12,866 bases of DNA from CAKSQF01 sp964569225 (GTDB taxonomy: Bacteria; Bacillota; Clostridia; Oscillospirales; CAG-272). The stretch lies in assembly GCA_964569225.1 (NCBI GenBank), contig CAZMTU010000071.1:1-12866 (forward strand), given 5' to 3'. Position 1 is the first letter of the stretch. Each line of letters opens with the position of its first letter. This document shows, one piece after another, positions 1 to 6,495 of the stretch. Below the pieces are notes generated by a model. That model was not told the DNA's origin, searched no databases, and saw only the letters and a program-made list of their open reading frames with translations. The position numbers and the translations under genes are program-made.

Positions 1-342
1 GTCTGAAAGCGAGGAAGCCCACGCAATGCCGCCGGCAATATCACGCGCCGCCATCAGCAGCGCAGCAATTGCAAGTTCCTTTACACCGTTTGCATTGGCG
101 CCCGGCGTATTAAAAACCACAATTCCTCTACGTGCATATTCCTCTATCGGAATATTATTGACACCGGCCCCCGCACGGGCAACCGCCATCAGGCGTTCGT
201 CTGGCACCATCTCGTGCATAGAAGCCGAACGCACTAAAATCAGATCGGGATGATCGCAGCTCTCAGTCAAATAATAATCAGACGGATCAAACTGCGCCTT
301 CCCCGACTTGGCAATTTTATTTAAAAGCAAAACATTTTTCAT
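1..342 (-). CDS. serA: D-3-phosphoglycerate dehydrogenase, N-terminal 114 residues (cut by window edge)
   Basis: The reverse strand reads a 114-codon open frame beginning MKNVLLLNKIAKSGKAQF and running off the left edge. The stretch GAGVNNIPIEEYARRGIVVF followed by NTPGANANGVKELA is characteristic of the D-2-hydroxyacid dehydrogenase family: end of the substrate-binding lobe and start of the NAD-binding domain. The enzyme would oxidise 3-phosphoglycerate to 3-phosphohydroxypyruvate with NAD+, the committed step of serine synthesis, in the cytosol. It is the third gene of the operon, 20 nt after serC. An AGGAGG site (357-362) overlaps the serC stop; its 14-nt spacing to the ATG is rather long. 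An in-frame TAG just upstream (349-351) limits the start to this ATG. The serine pathway role rests on the adjacent serC as well as on the family match. Confidence 0.9.
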   Translation of the reverse strand, partial: MKNVLLLNKIAKSGKAQFDPSDYYLTESCDHPDLILVRSASMHEMVPDERLMAVARAGAGVNNIPIEEYARRGIVVFNTPGANANGVKELAIAALLMAARDIAGGIAWASSLSD

Positions 343-362
343 AATATGCTATTGTATCCTCC

Positions 363-1448
363 TCAGTCTTTCGGATAGCGGTTCGCAAAATCCTTCATAA
401 ATGAAACCAGTGCTTCTACCCCTTCTTTAGGCATCGCGTTGTAAACGGAAGCGCGCATACCGCCAACTGATCGGTGTCCCTTCAGATTCTGAAGTCCCGC
501 TGACGACGCCTCTTTTGCAAATTGACTGTCCAGTTCGACGCTTCCGGTCACAAAGGTGACATTCATGAGTGAACGGTAGGGCTTTTCCACCGGCGCGTAA
601 TAATATGATTGACTGTCCAGATAATCATACAAAATCGCGGCTTTCTCCTTATTATATGCCTGAATAGCGGGCAGACCACCCATATCCAGCAGCCATTCAT
701 AAACCAAATTGGCAATATAAATACAATAACAAGGAGGCGTGTTATACATTGAGTTATTTTTCGCCATCAGCTCATAATCCAGCATAGACGGAATATCGGA
801 GCGGGCATGCCCGATAAGGTCCTCTCGCACAATCACAACGGTAAGTCCGGCAGGCGCCATATTCTTCTGAGCTCCAGCGTAAATCAGTCCAAACCGGGAT
901 ACATCTGTCGGCTCAGACAGAATGCAGGAAGAAAGATCCGCCACCAGCGGAATATTCCCGGTATCCGGGAGAGATTGCCATTTGCTGCCGTAAATCGTAT
1001 TGTTCATACAAATGTGCACATAGTCCGCATCGGATCTGAAATCGGCGGCAGTAAGCGCTGGAATATAGGTGTGATTTTTATCCTCTGAGGAAGCAACCAT
1101 TCGGATATCGCCGTATTTTTCAGCTTCCTTCATGGCTTTTTTTGAAAACTGTCCGGTCACAACATAATCGGCTTTTCCGCTTCCGGTCAACAGATTCAAA
1201 GGTACTGAAGCGAACTGAGTTGACGCGCCGCCCTGCAAAAACAGTACCTTGTAGTTTTCCGGAATCTTCATAAGGGTACGAAGATTGGCTTCCGCTGCTG
1301 TAATAATCGCTTCATATACCGGAGAGCGATGACTCATCTCCATGACAGACATGCCGCTGCCCTGATAATCTGTCATTTCTGCTGCCGCTTTTTCCAATAC
1401 GGACAGGGGCAGCATCGAAGGACCTGCCGAAAAGTTGTAAACACGCAT
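363..1448 (-). CDS. serC: phosphoserine aminotransferase
   Basis: A 361-residue protein, the normal length for the SerC branch of fold-type I class V aminotransferases. It converts 3-phosphohydroxypyruvate and glutamate to phosphoserine and 2-oxoglutarate, using PLP. Visible marks are the N-terminal NFSAGPSMLP, MSHRSPVY near residue 38, the phosphate-cup motif GGASTQF near 74, and YAGAQKNMAPAG, in which Lys195 is the expected Schiff-base lysine. The C-terminus GHRSVGGMRASVYNAMP is also typical. Start: ATG preceded by GAGGTAA lying in the 9-nt gap after pfp, so translation is probably coupled to pfp termination. It sits between pfp and serA, and its product uses the product of SerA. Confidence 0.97.
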   Translation of the reverse strand: MRVYNFSAGPSMLPLSVLEKAAAEMTDYQGSGMSVMEMSHRSPVYEAIITAAEANLRTLMKIPENYKVLFLQGGASTQFASVPLNLLTGSGKADYVVTGQFSKKAMKEAEKYGDIRMVASSEDKNHTYIPALTAADFRSDADYVHICMNNTIYGSKWQSLPDTGNIPLVADLSSCILSEPTDVSRFGLIYAGAQKNMAPAGLTVVIVREDLIGHARSDIPSMLDYELMAKNNSMYNTPPCYCIYIANLVYEWLLDMGGLPAIQAYNKEKAAILYDYLDSQSYYYAPVEKPYRSLMNVTFVTGSVELDSQFAKEASSAGLQNLKGHRSVGGMRASVYNAMPKEGVEALVSFMKDFANRYPKD

Positions 1449-1457
1449 AATATTACC

Positions 1458-2720
1458 TCATTTTTGTTTAAATTTGTTTAGTTCAATTCTGGGGGGTTTC
1501 AGATCCAGATGAAGCGGCAATCCATAGCGGTAAATGGTCTGATATTCGCCCTGAATCAGCGGAAGAATGTACTCAAGACAAGCCTCTGTCACATGATTTC
1601 CATCCGGATGAATAAATTCTACCGGAACCGTTTTGACTTTGTTTGCGATTTCGTCTATGGGCATGGGCTTGTATGTAATGGTATAAGGATGGTCGCAGCG
1701 CTCATATCCGATCATGTACCCGCTGAGTCCCCGATCCGCGCAGCTTACCGCAAATTTACCGACGCCAATAGATTCCTCCACATCGGCAGCGGACAGCATA
1801 TGCGCCGCACAGCGCTGCGGAAGATTGAAATCGAAAGAACGCACCTTGCAGCCAAATCGTTCTTTGACGGCGTATTCCAATACTTTAGCAGTACCGGCAA
1901 GATATTTGTGACCAAATATATCGGTAGCACCGCTCTGACTGCCTTCACCCACATAACGACCGTCCGCATACCGAATGCCTTCGGAAACCGCCACCACAAT
2001 ATCGGGATGCGTTTTAAAATTTTCCCCCACATCGCAAAGAAAATGTTCCATATCAAACGGAACTTCCGGAAGATAAACCATATCGGGCGCGTGGTTGGAT
2101 AGAATCCCCGGTATAGCGGCAGCCGCTGCAAGCCAACCGGCATCTCTGCCCATGATCTCCACAATCGTCACCGCCGGAACCGTGTAAACCGCACAGTCCC
2201 GCAATACCTCCTGCATAGAAGCGGCAATGAATTTTGCCGCGCTGCCATATCCCGGTGTATGATCTGTACCGCATAGATCGTTGTCGATCGTTTTGGGCAC
2301 ACCGATAAACTGCATAGGATAGTTAAATTGTTCTACCGCTTTCGACAGCTTTGCGACTGTATCCATTGAGTCGTTACCGCCGATATAAAAAAAGCTGCGA
2401 ATATTAAATTTCCTAAATACCTCAAAAAGACGTTCATAAACTCGTTTTCCTTCCGGTTTATCCGGATCAGGGAGTTTAAAGCGGCATGAACCCAACGCGG
2501 CTGCCGGCGTCTGAGTCAAAATCTGAATATCCAGATTCTCAGAAAAACGTTCGCTCAGGTTGCAGAAATTTTCGTTCAGCATTCCCTCTATACCGTTAAA
2601 GGCACCGTACAGCGTTTCTATCTGATGAGATAGTTTCGCGCCGTATATAACACCGGCTAACGTTGCATTGATGGCGGCAGTCGGTCCGCCTGACTGCCCT
2701 ACTACTGCATTGTACTTCAT
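1458..2720 (-). CDS. pfp: diphosphate-dependent phosphofructokinase (PPi-PFK)
   Basis: A 420-residue phosphofructokinase. The N-terminal GQSGGPTAAINATLAG is the nucleotide/PPi-phosphate loop region. GGNDSMDT (residues 114-121) has Asp where ATP enzymes have the second Gly of GGDGS, and PKTIDND (142-148) has Lys where ATP enzymes have Gly. Both changes are the accepted marks of PPi-using enzymes. MGRDAGWLA (190-198) binds fructose 6-phosphate. The reaction is fructose 6-phosphate + PPi to fructose 1,6-bisphosphate + Pi, reversible and cytosolic. The open frame extends upstream to 2810, but the family N-terminus and the promoter position favour the ATG at 2720. The only good Shine-Dalgarno (AAGGAG, 2759-2764) is 38 nt upstream, beyond a hairpin. 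First gene of the pfp-serC-serA operon. Confidence 0.93.
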   Translation of the reverse strand: MKYNAVVGQSGGPTAAINATLAGVIYGAKLSHQIETLYGAFNGIEGMLNENFCNLSERFSENLDIQILTQTPAAALGSCRFKLPDPDKPEGKRVYERLFEVFRKFNIRSFFYIGGNDSMDTVAKLSKAVEQFNYPMQFIGVPKTIDNDLCGTDHTPGYGSAAKFIAASMQEVLRDCAVYTVPAVTIVEIMGRDAGWLAAAAAIPGILSNHAPDMVYLPEVPFDMEHFLCDVGENFKTHPDIVVAVSEGIRYADGRYVGEGSQSGATDIFGHKYLAGTAKVLEYAVKERFGCKVRSFDFNLPQRCAAHMLSAADVEESIGVGKFAVSCADRGLSGYMIGYERCDHPYTITYKPMPIDEIANKVKTVPVEFIHPDGNHVTEACLEYILPLIQGEYQTIYRYGLPLHLDLKPPRIELNKFKQK

Positions 2721-2723
2721 TAC

Positions 2724-2814
2724 ATTTTTGCGGAAGCAATCCGTTTTTGCGCTTCCGTCTCCTTCCCTTATTTTTTGGTTTATTATTTTAATTTGAAAAC
2801 AATTCCGCAAAAAT
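2724..2814 (-). promoter_or_regulatory. pfp leader with two competing RNA pairings
   Basis: In the mRNA, ATTTTTGCGGAA (2803-2814, near the 5' end) is perfectly complementary over 12 nt to TTCCGCAAAAAT (2724-2735), which ends 3 nt before the ATG. A local hairpin pairs CGGAAGC (2751-2757) with GCTTCCG (2731-2737) across a 13-nt loop. The two pairings share bases 2731-2735, so they cannot form together. The Shine-Dalgarno at 2759-2764 lies just 5' of the local hairpin; folding that hairpin would leave about 11 unpaired nt between it and the ATG, a workable spacing. The pairings are seen in the sequence; a regulatory role is inferred. Confidence 0.5.
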
Positions 2815-2826
2815 CAATGCTAATAG

Positions 2827-2855
2827 ATTATATCAAAAAAAATTTCTGCTGTCAA
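2827..2855 (-). promoter_or_regulatory. sigma-A promoter of pfp-serC-serA
   Basis: Reading the minus strand: TTGACA (2850-2855), a 17-bp spacer, and TATAAT (2827-2832), a full consensus match. Transcription should begin near 2820, giving a leader of about 100 nt to the pfp ATG at 2720 and excluding the upstream ATG at 2810 as a likely start. Confidence 0.88.
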
Positions 2856-2914
2856 TAATAAAATTTATTTTTTCGGAATTATTTTGTTTTAAAACGAATT
2901 TAATCGAAAATTTT

Positions 2915-4531
2915 TCAAAAAGCAGATCGATTAAGACCTATCTGTCCTATCAATATATGTCGTTTCGGACATTTGAGAGACAAAAAAAGCGTACACAACG
3001 GTTGTGTACGCTTAATGGTGAAGCAAATGTCTTCCAACGTAAAGGAAGAACATCTTGCTGCTGGTGAACCACTGCCAGCAATAACCGAACCGTTTTGTGA
3101 TGATTCGGACAAATTTGTACGTATTTCTATTGTCATTTGTCCGTCAGGCTCGTCCCATACAGTAACCTTATTTAGCAGCAGATCGCATAGCAAATGCCGG
3201 AAGTCAATATCGTCTTTATTTCCGTTGGAAAATTTAGTAAGCCACCATATGACATGCGATTTATCCAATATAACAGCTGCCGCATTAGTTTTAGCTTCAT
3301 CCAAGCGCACTTCTATTTCTTTTCTGCGATGATCTAATTCCTCCAGTCTTTGCCCAAGCGATTCAGATACCACTCCCCGTTCAACGAGTTTAAGCAAATT
3401 TGTTATGCCTTGATTTACTTCAGCCAATTCCGCTTCAATTGCCGGTATTACGCTGTTCTCTTCCAGTTCCTTGAGAGATTGTTTTACAGCGATATCCGCT
3501 ATTAGATCGATGTTTTCCGGCGTCAGGAGCGCTGCCAGCTTGTACACTACCGCATTCTCAATCCAATCCTTTTTTACAGGTACTTTGTCGCAGGTCTTTT
3601 CCCGTCGCTTGCTTGCGCATGTGTAATAGTTGTGTGTCGTACCGTTTTGCCCCCGACCGCTCTCACCAATCATTTTTGAGCCGCAGTGACCGCAAAATAG
3701 TTTCCCCGATAAAAGGTAGTCCACTTTAGCTTTCCCCCTTGCAGGCGCGTTTTTGTTTGCTGTGATACGTTTTTGAACTTTATCAAATATTTCCTTGTCA
3801 ACAATAGCCGGTATGCCGCCTTCTACTCTAACTTCCCCGTTGTTGTAATTATATATACCAATATACTTTTCGTTTTTGAGCATTACTCGGAAACTATTTT
3901 TATTAAAATCATTCCCTTTTGAGGTTTTCAGCCCCATACCATTAGCATATTTGCATATATCCTGTATAGTTTCTCCTTCTGCATACATCTGAAATATTTG
4001 CCGCACAAGTGGTGCTTTTGTCTCATCTATTACCAGCTTCTTGTTTTTGACAGTGTAGCCAAGCGGGAAACTGCCACCTGTACTGTTGCATTTTAAAGCC
4101 GTCTCATGCATGCCTCTTGTGACTTTTTGCGCCAACTCTTTAGAATAATACTCCGCCATTCCTTCCAGCACAGATTCCAAGATGATGCTCTCGGTGCTGC
4201 CGTCTATATTTTCCATTGCCGAGATTAGGCGTACACCGTTGCGCTGCAGCTTACTCTTGTAGATAGCGCTGTCATAGCGATTCCGGGCAAAGCGGTCAAG
4301 CTTGTACACTACAACCGCCTGAAAGGTGCCTTTTTCGCTGTCCTTTATCATCCGCATAAATTCAGTACGTTTTTCGGTATGTTTAGATGCTGACAGCGCT
4401 CTGTCAATGTATGTGCCTACAATAGTATGACCCTCTCTGCGGCAAAAATCTGTGCAGATACGTTGCTGCCCCTCTATAGATTGCTCTGTCTGACGGTCGG
4501 ACGAATAACGCATGTACAATACTACATTCAC
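2915..4531 (-). CDS. large serine recombinase (integrase)
   Basis: A 538-residue site-specific recombinase that probably integrates and excises the element. The resolvase domain spans about residues 1-145: YMRYSSD places the catalytic Ser at position 10, and LDRFARN (78-84) carries the conserved arginines. A Recombinase domain follows (about 155-260), then a zinc ribbon with Cys at 280, 283, 305 and 314, then a coiled-coil-like stretch (about 350-420). The chosen start is GTG at 4531, with AAAGGA 8 nt upstream; the ATG at 4552 is too close to the predicted transcription start. The last ~50 residues look unlike the family and cover an intrinsic terminator, so the C-terminal end may be an accidental extension. 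Its position beside the host operon marks the left end of the element. Confidence 0.93.
   Translation of the reverse strand: MNVVLYMRYSSDRQTEQSIEGQQRICTDFCRREGHTIVGTYIDRALSASKHTEKRTEFMRMIKDSEKGTFQAVVVYKLDRFARNRYDSAIYKSKLQRNGVRLISAMENIDGSTESIILESVLEGMAEYYSKELAQKVTRGMHETALKCNSTGGSFPLGYTVKNKKLVIDETKAPLVRQIFQMYAEGETIQDICKYANGMGLKTSKGNDFNKNSFRVMLKNEKYIGIYNYNNGEVRVEGGIPAIVDKEIFDKVQKRITANKNAPARGKAKVDYLLSGKLFCGHCGSKMIGESGRGQNGTTHNYYTCASKRREKTCDKVPVKKDWIENAVVYKLAALLTPENIDLIADIAVKQSLKELEENSVIPAIEAELAEVNQGITNLLKLVERGVVSESLGQRLEELDHRRKEIEVRLDEAKTNAAAVILDKSHVIWWLTKFSNGNKDDIDFRHLLCDLLLNKVTVWDEPDGQMTIEIRTNLSESSQNGSVIAGSGSPAARCSSFTLEDICFTIKRTQPLCTLFLSLKCPKRHILIGQIGLNRSAF
2982..3013 (-). terminator. intrinsic terminator inside the 3' end of the recombinase frame
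   Basis: The minus strand has GCGTACACAA, a 3-nt loop and TTGTGTACGC (2989-3011), extended by two A-T pairs and followed by seven T. It is a textbook rho-independent terminator for leftward transcription, about 70 nt before the annotated recombinase stop. It would shield the host operon from element transcription. Confidence 0.8.
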
Positions 4532-4562
4532 TGTTTGGTTCCTTTCTGTCATTCCTGTAATC

Positions 4563-4591
4563 AGTTTACCACTTGATCGCATTTTTGTCAA
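4563..4591 (-). promoter_or_regulatory. promoter of the serine recombinase
   Basis: Minus strand: TTGACA (4586-4591), 17-bp spacer, TAAACT (4563-4568). The predicted transcription start near 4556 gives a short leader to the GTG at 4531 and supports that start codon. No obvious operator palindrome overlaps it. Confidence 0.75.
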
Positions 4592-4663
4592 TGCCTTTTA
4601 TCAGAGGGGCGCAAATTTATCCAACCATCAGCAAAAAAATTTTGATTTTCCCATTAAGTTCTA

Positions 4664-4692
4664 TTGACAAATTATTAGAAAATGGATATAAT
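4664..4692 (+). promoter_or_regulatory. consensus promoter upstream of the DUF3800 gene
   Basis: TTGACA (4664-4669), a 17-bp spacer and TATAAT (4687-4692), a perfect sigma-A match. Transcription should begin near 4698. It is divergent from the recombinase promoter, with about 70 bp between the two -35 boxes. The rest of the stretch between the two genes (4592-4663) shows nothing recognisable. Confidence 0.85.
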
Positions 4693-4697
4693 AATAT

Positions 4698-4797
4698 TGC
4701 AGGTAGAAATACGCTGTATACTTGCGTAACCGAATTTGCGTTTAAGCGATCTGTAAGTTCGCCGGCCGCAAGGGTCCCCTTCGGGGGACTTTTTTTT
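4698..4797 (+). ncRNA. candidate structured RNA, about 100 nt, upstream of DUF3800
   Basis: The segment runs from a consensus promoter to a strong terminator with no plausible open frame of its own. Pairings visible by eye: an outer stem TTGCAGGT (4697-4704) with ATCTGTAA (4749-4756), 8 bp including two G-U; an inner hairpin TACGC (4710-4714) with GCGTA (4724-4728); a second inner hairpin TTGC (4737-4740 region) with GCGA (4746-4749 region), which competes slightly with the outer stem end; and a possible pseudoknot CGAAT (4731-4735) with GTTCG (4757-4761). Alternatives exist, such as CTTGCG (4721-4726) with CGCAAG (4767-4772). From memory, several conserved RNA motifs have been described upstream of DUF3800 genes; whether this belongs to one of them needs a covariance-model search. 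It could also be a leader that controls read-through into the gene. Confidence 0.6.
4770..4797 (+). terminator. terminator between the leader RNA and the DUF3800 gene
   Basis: GTCCCC (4774-4779), the stable tetraloop TTCG, GGGGAC (4784-4789), then eight T. The stem extends outward by two G-U and two A-U pairs. It lies only ~31 nt before the DUF3800 start, so expression of that gene from the upstream promoter requires read-through. Confidence 0.88.
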
Positions 4798-4828
4798 GGG
4801 AAAATAAAATTAGAGGTTTACTTAAAAT

Positions 4829-5533
4829 ATGACAATCTACATATATTCGGACGAATCGGGGGTTTTTGATAAGAAACACAATGATTTGTTTGTGTTCGGC
4901 GGCATTATGTTTTTTACAAAAGATTCCAAAGATAGTGCTGCGAGAAAGTACCTAAATGCAGAAAACGTAATTCGAAAAATAGAAGGATTAAGCCAAAATG
5001 ATGAAGTGAAAGCCTGCCGTATTTCCAATAATTCTAAAAACAAACTATATCGCTCGCTGAATCAAATAGATAAATTCGGAATCGTAATTCATCAAAAAAA
5101 CCTTTTTGACCCTTTGTTTTTGAACAAGAAAAGCAAACAAAGATACCTTGATTGGGCATTTAAAATGTCAATAAAAGATTATTTAGAAAAACTCATCGAG
5201 CGCAACGAAATTTGCGCAGAAGAAGTATATAATCTTTTGATTTATGTGGACGAGCACACTACAGCTACTGATGGTGTCTATGAACTTAAAGAATCAATAG
5301 AGCAGGAATTTAAAATTGGAACATACAGTCAGAATTATATGTATTTTCATAGACCCCTTTTCCCGAACCTTAACCAAGTCCGAGTGGAATATTGTAATTC
5401 ATCGACTACCGTGCTTGTAAGAGCTGCTGACATAGTAGCTAATAAGTTATATTATATGGCTCGGAGCGATCTTTTACAAGAATTAAACCAACAAAATTTT
5501 AATATTATTCATCATCCCCACGCCCCTACCTAA
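4829..5533 (+). CDS. DUF3800 family protein (RNase H-like fold)
   Basis: A 234-residue protein opening with MTIYIYSDESG, the hallmark N-terminal strand of DUF3800, with Asp8. A second acidic strand, LLIYVDEHTTATDG, supplies Asp141 or Glu142, and the C-terminal helix LVRAADIVANKLYYM supplies Asp201. These three positions match the spacing of an RNase H-like metal site. The biochemical activity of the family is not established to my knowledge; nuclease or nucleic-acid handling is an inference from the fold. No signal peptide or membrane segment is visible. The Shine-Dalgarno AGAGG (4812-4816) is weak, with a 12-nt spacing. The gene stands alone between two terminators and behind a structured RNA, a layout resembling an accessory regulatory or defence cassette. 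It is AT-richer than the right arm of the element. Confidence 0.85.
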   Translation: MTIYIYSDESGVFDKKHNDLFVFGGIMFFTKDSKDSAARKYLNAENVIRKIEGLSQNDEVKACRISNNSKNKLYRSLNQIDKFGIVIHQKNLFDPLFLNKKSKQRYLDWAFKMSIKDYLEKLIERNEICAEEVYNLLIYVDEHTTATDGVYELKESIEQEFKIGTYSQNYMYFHRPLFPNLNQVRVEYCNSSTTVLVRAADIVANKLYYMARSDLLQELNQQNFNIIHHPHAPT

Positions 5534-5541
5534 ACCAATTT

Positions 5542-5569
5542 ATCCACCCATCAAGGGTGGATTTTTATT
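5542..5569 (+). terminator. terminator of the DUF3800 gene
   Basis: ATCCACCC (5542-5549), loop ATCAA, GGGTGGAT (5555-5562), then a T-rich run. It lies 8 nt after the stop codon. Confidence 0.9.
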
Positions 5570-5591
5570 TTGCACAAGCAATATTTTCCTC

Positions 5592-5636
5592 TTGCATTTT
5601 CGGGGCTAATGCGCTATAATAAAAGAACATTTGTTC
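5592..5636 (+). promoter_or_regulatory. promoter with LexA (SOS) box
   Basis: TATAAT (5615-5620) is followed after 4 nt by GAAC-ATTT-GTTC (5625-5636), a perfect match to the Firmicutes LexA/DinR core GAAC-N4-GTTC. The box covers the predicted start site, the usual position for repression. The -35 is poor (TTGCAT, 5592-5597, 17 bp upstream). No recognisable SOS gene follows; the first convincing frame downstream is the 65-aa gene at 5892. Confidence 0.6.
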
Positions 5637-5891
5637 CGTTTTGCGCTGTGGGAAGACGGCGCGCAAAAATAGCATGTCACAATCATTTACTGTAAGCCGG
5701 AACCCGTTAATTATAATTTGCTTTATTTTTGTAAGTGAATTGTAAATCATAAACAAATTACAGCAGGAACATTTTTCCAATATTGTAAACAATGACTAAA
5801 GCATGTACCCTATGAGTTAAAAAAAGCATTGTATATGCAGAGCGCAAAAAATGTTAAAACCTAAGAGAATTATATCGTAGGAGGATAATAT
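5637..5891 (+). other. AT-rich stretch without a recognised gene
   Basis: About 255 nt between the LexA box and the next gene. It holds an 8-bp inverted repeat, TTTTGCGC (5639-5646) with GCGCAAAA (5661-5668), across a 14-nt loop, and a small palindrome ATTGT-AA-ACAAT (5782-5793). No frame here has both a ribosome binding site and protein-like composition. It could be a long leader of the 5892 gene or the remains of a lost SOS-controlled gene. Confidence 0.4.
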
Positions 5892-6089
5892 ATGGAAATC
5901 AACAACAAGAGATCAAATCATTTTTCAAAAATGACACAGCCCGCCTTTAGTAGCAGCTTTAAGCCACCCCCTGCGGTACAAGAAAAAACAGATTTTAAAA
6001 TTGAAAACGTACAAAAAATATTTAACAGTTTGGATTTTGATCATCAAAAAACGATTTTGCTATTGCTTGAAAAAAAAATCTGGAATTAA
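5892..6089 (+). CDS. small protein of unknown function, 65 aa
   Basis: An ATG with an ideal ribosome binding site (AGGAGG, 5879-5884, 7-nt spacing) opens a 65-codon frame ending exactly in a terminator. The protein has a polar, probably disordered N-terminal half and a C-terminal half, NVQKIFNSLDFDHQKTILLL, which looks like a short amphipathic helix pair. No signal peptide or family motif is recognised. The gene lies downstream of the LexA-box promoter and converges with the switch A repressor, overlapping its stop codon. It might be an SOS-induced regulator of that repressor, but this is only inference from position. Confidence 0.65.
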   Translation: MEINNKRSNHFSKMTQPAFSSSFKPPPAVQEKTDFKIENVQKIFNSLDFDHQKTILLLLEKKIWN

Positions 6090-6106
6090 TCATCCAGATT
6101 TTTTTT
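6072..6106. terminator. bidirectional terminator between convergent genes
   Basis: AATCTGGA and TCCAGATT form the stem core, flanked by a run of A on the left and of T on the right, so it terminates transcription from both sides. The stop codons of the 5892 gene (6087-6089) and the 6086 gene (6086-6088) overlap each other inside the loop. Confidence 0.85.
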
Positions 6107-6472
6107 ATCAAATTCGTTCTTTTTATTCTCTTCTTCTTTCAACCTAATAATTTGCTCTATTATATATAGCTTATCTTCATCATTTTTTAATTGGTTAAAA
6201 AGAATTTGAAAAGTTTTAGAGTAATTTTTTTCATCTATATCCTCTACTCTTTCCATGGGTACATCATTTCCCATTAGCCATGATATATTTACATTTAAGG
6301 CATCCGCTAAAACGCACAAAGCCTGCTGCTTTGCTTCATATGTTCCGTTCACATACTGGCTAATACGGGGTTTAGATAATCCGGTCACTTTAACAAGATC
6401 GGATTGCGTCATACTCCGAATTTGCATTGCTTCAATTAATCTATTCCGAAATGTGCTTGACAACGATTTCAC
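6086..6472 (-). CDS. XRE-family repressor, switch A
   Basis: A 128-residue protein with an N-terminal HTH domain (about residues 8-68). The helix-turn-helix is TQSDLVKVTGLSKPRISQYV and the domain closes with LADALNVNISWLMG. A short charged, helical C-terminal part with many Lys and Glu residues probably serves dimerisation. There is no S24 peptidase domain, so it is not a self-cleaving CI/LexA type. The start is GTG at 6472, about 17 nt from the predicted transcription start; the Shine-Dalgarno is weak (AAAGAAAG). It is divergent from the DUF739 Cro-like gene and probably represses both promoters in the intervening 180 nt. It is the likely lysogeny repressor of switch A. Confidence 0.88.
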   Translation of the reverse strand: MKSLSSTFRNRLIEAMQIRSMTQSDLVKVTGLSKPRISQYVNGTYEAKQQALCVLADALNVNISWLMGNDVPMERVEDIDEKNYSKTFQILFNQLKNDEDKLYIIEQIIRLKEEENKKNEFDKKNLDD

Positions 6473-6495
6473 CCACTTTCTTTATTTACTTCTTA

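Noticed and set aside
1509..2102. 197-codon plus-strand frame opposite pfp
   Set aside because: Antisense to a clear phosphofructokinase frame, without promoter or ribosome binding site.
2721..2810. Upstream extension of pfp to the ATG at 2810
   Set aside because: It would start about 10 nt from the predicted transcription start without a ribosome binding site, and the family N-terminus begins at MKYNAVVGQSGGP.
4698..4797. Classical type III toxin-antitoxin RNA (tandem short repeats before a ToxN gene)
   Set aside because: No tandem repeats are visible in the RNA and the downstream protein matches DUF3800, not ToxN/AbiQ.
4573..4869. 98-codon plus-strand frame upstream of DUF3800
   Set aside because: It covers the recombinase promoter, the rightward promoter and the terminator, has no ribosome binding site and no protein-like composition.
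5565..5792. 75-codon minus-strand frame over the LexA box
   Set aside because: It starts at TTG without a ribosome binding site, spans the SOS promoter and ends in the T-run of the DUF3800 terminator. The composition is not wholly implausible, but nothing else supports it.
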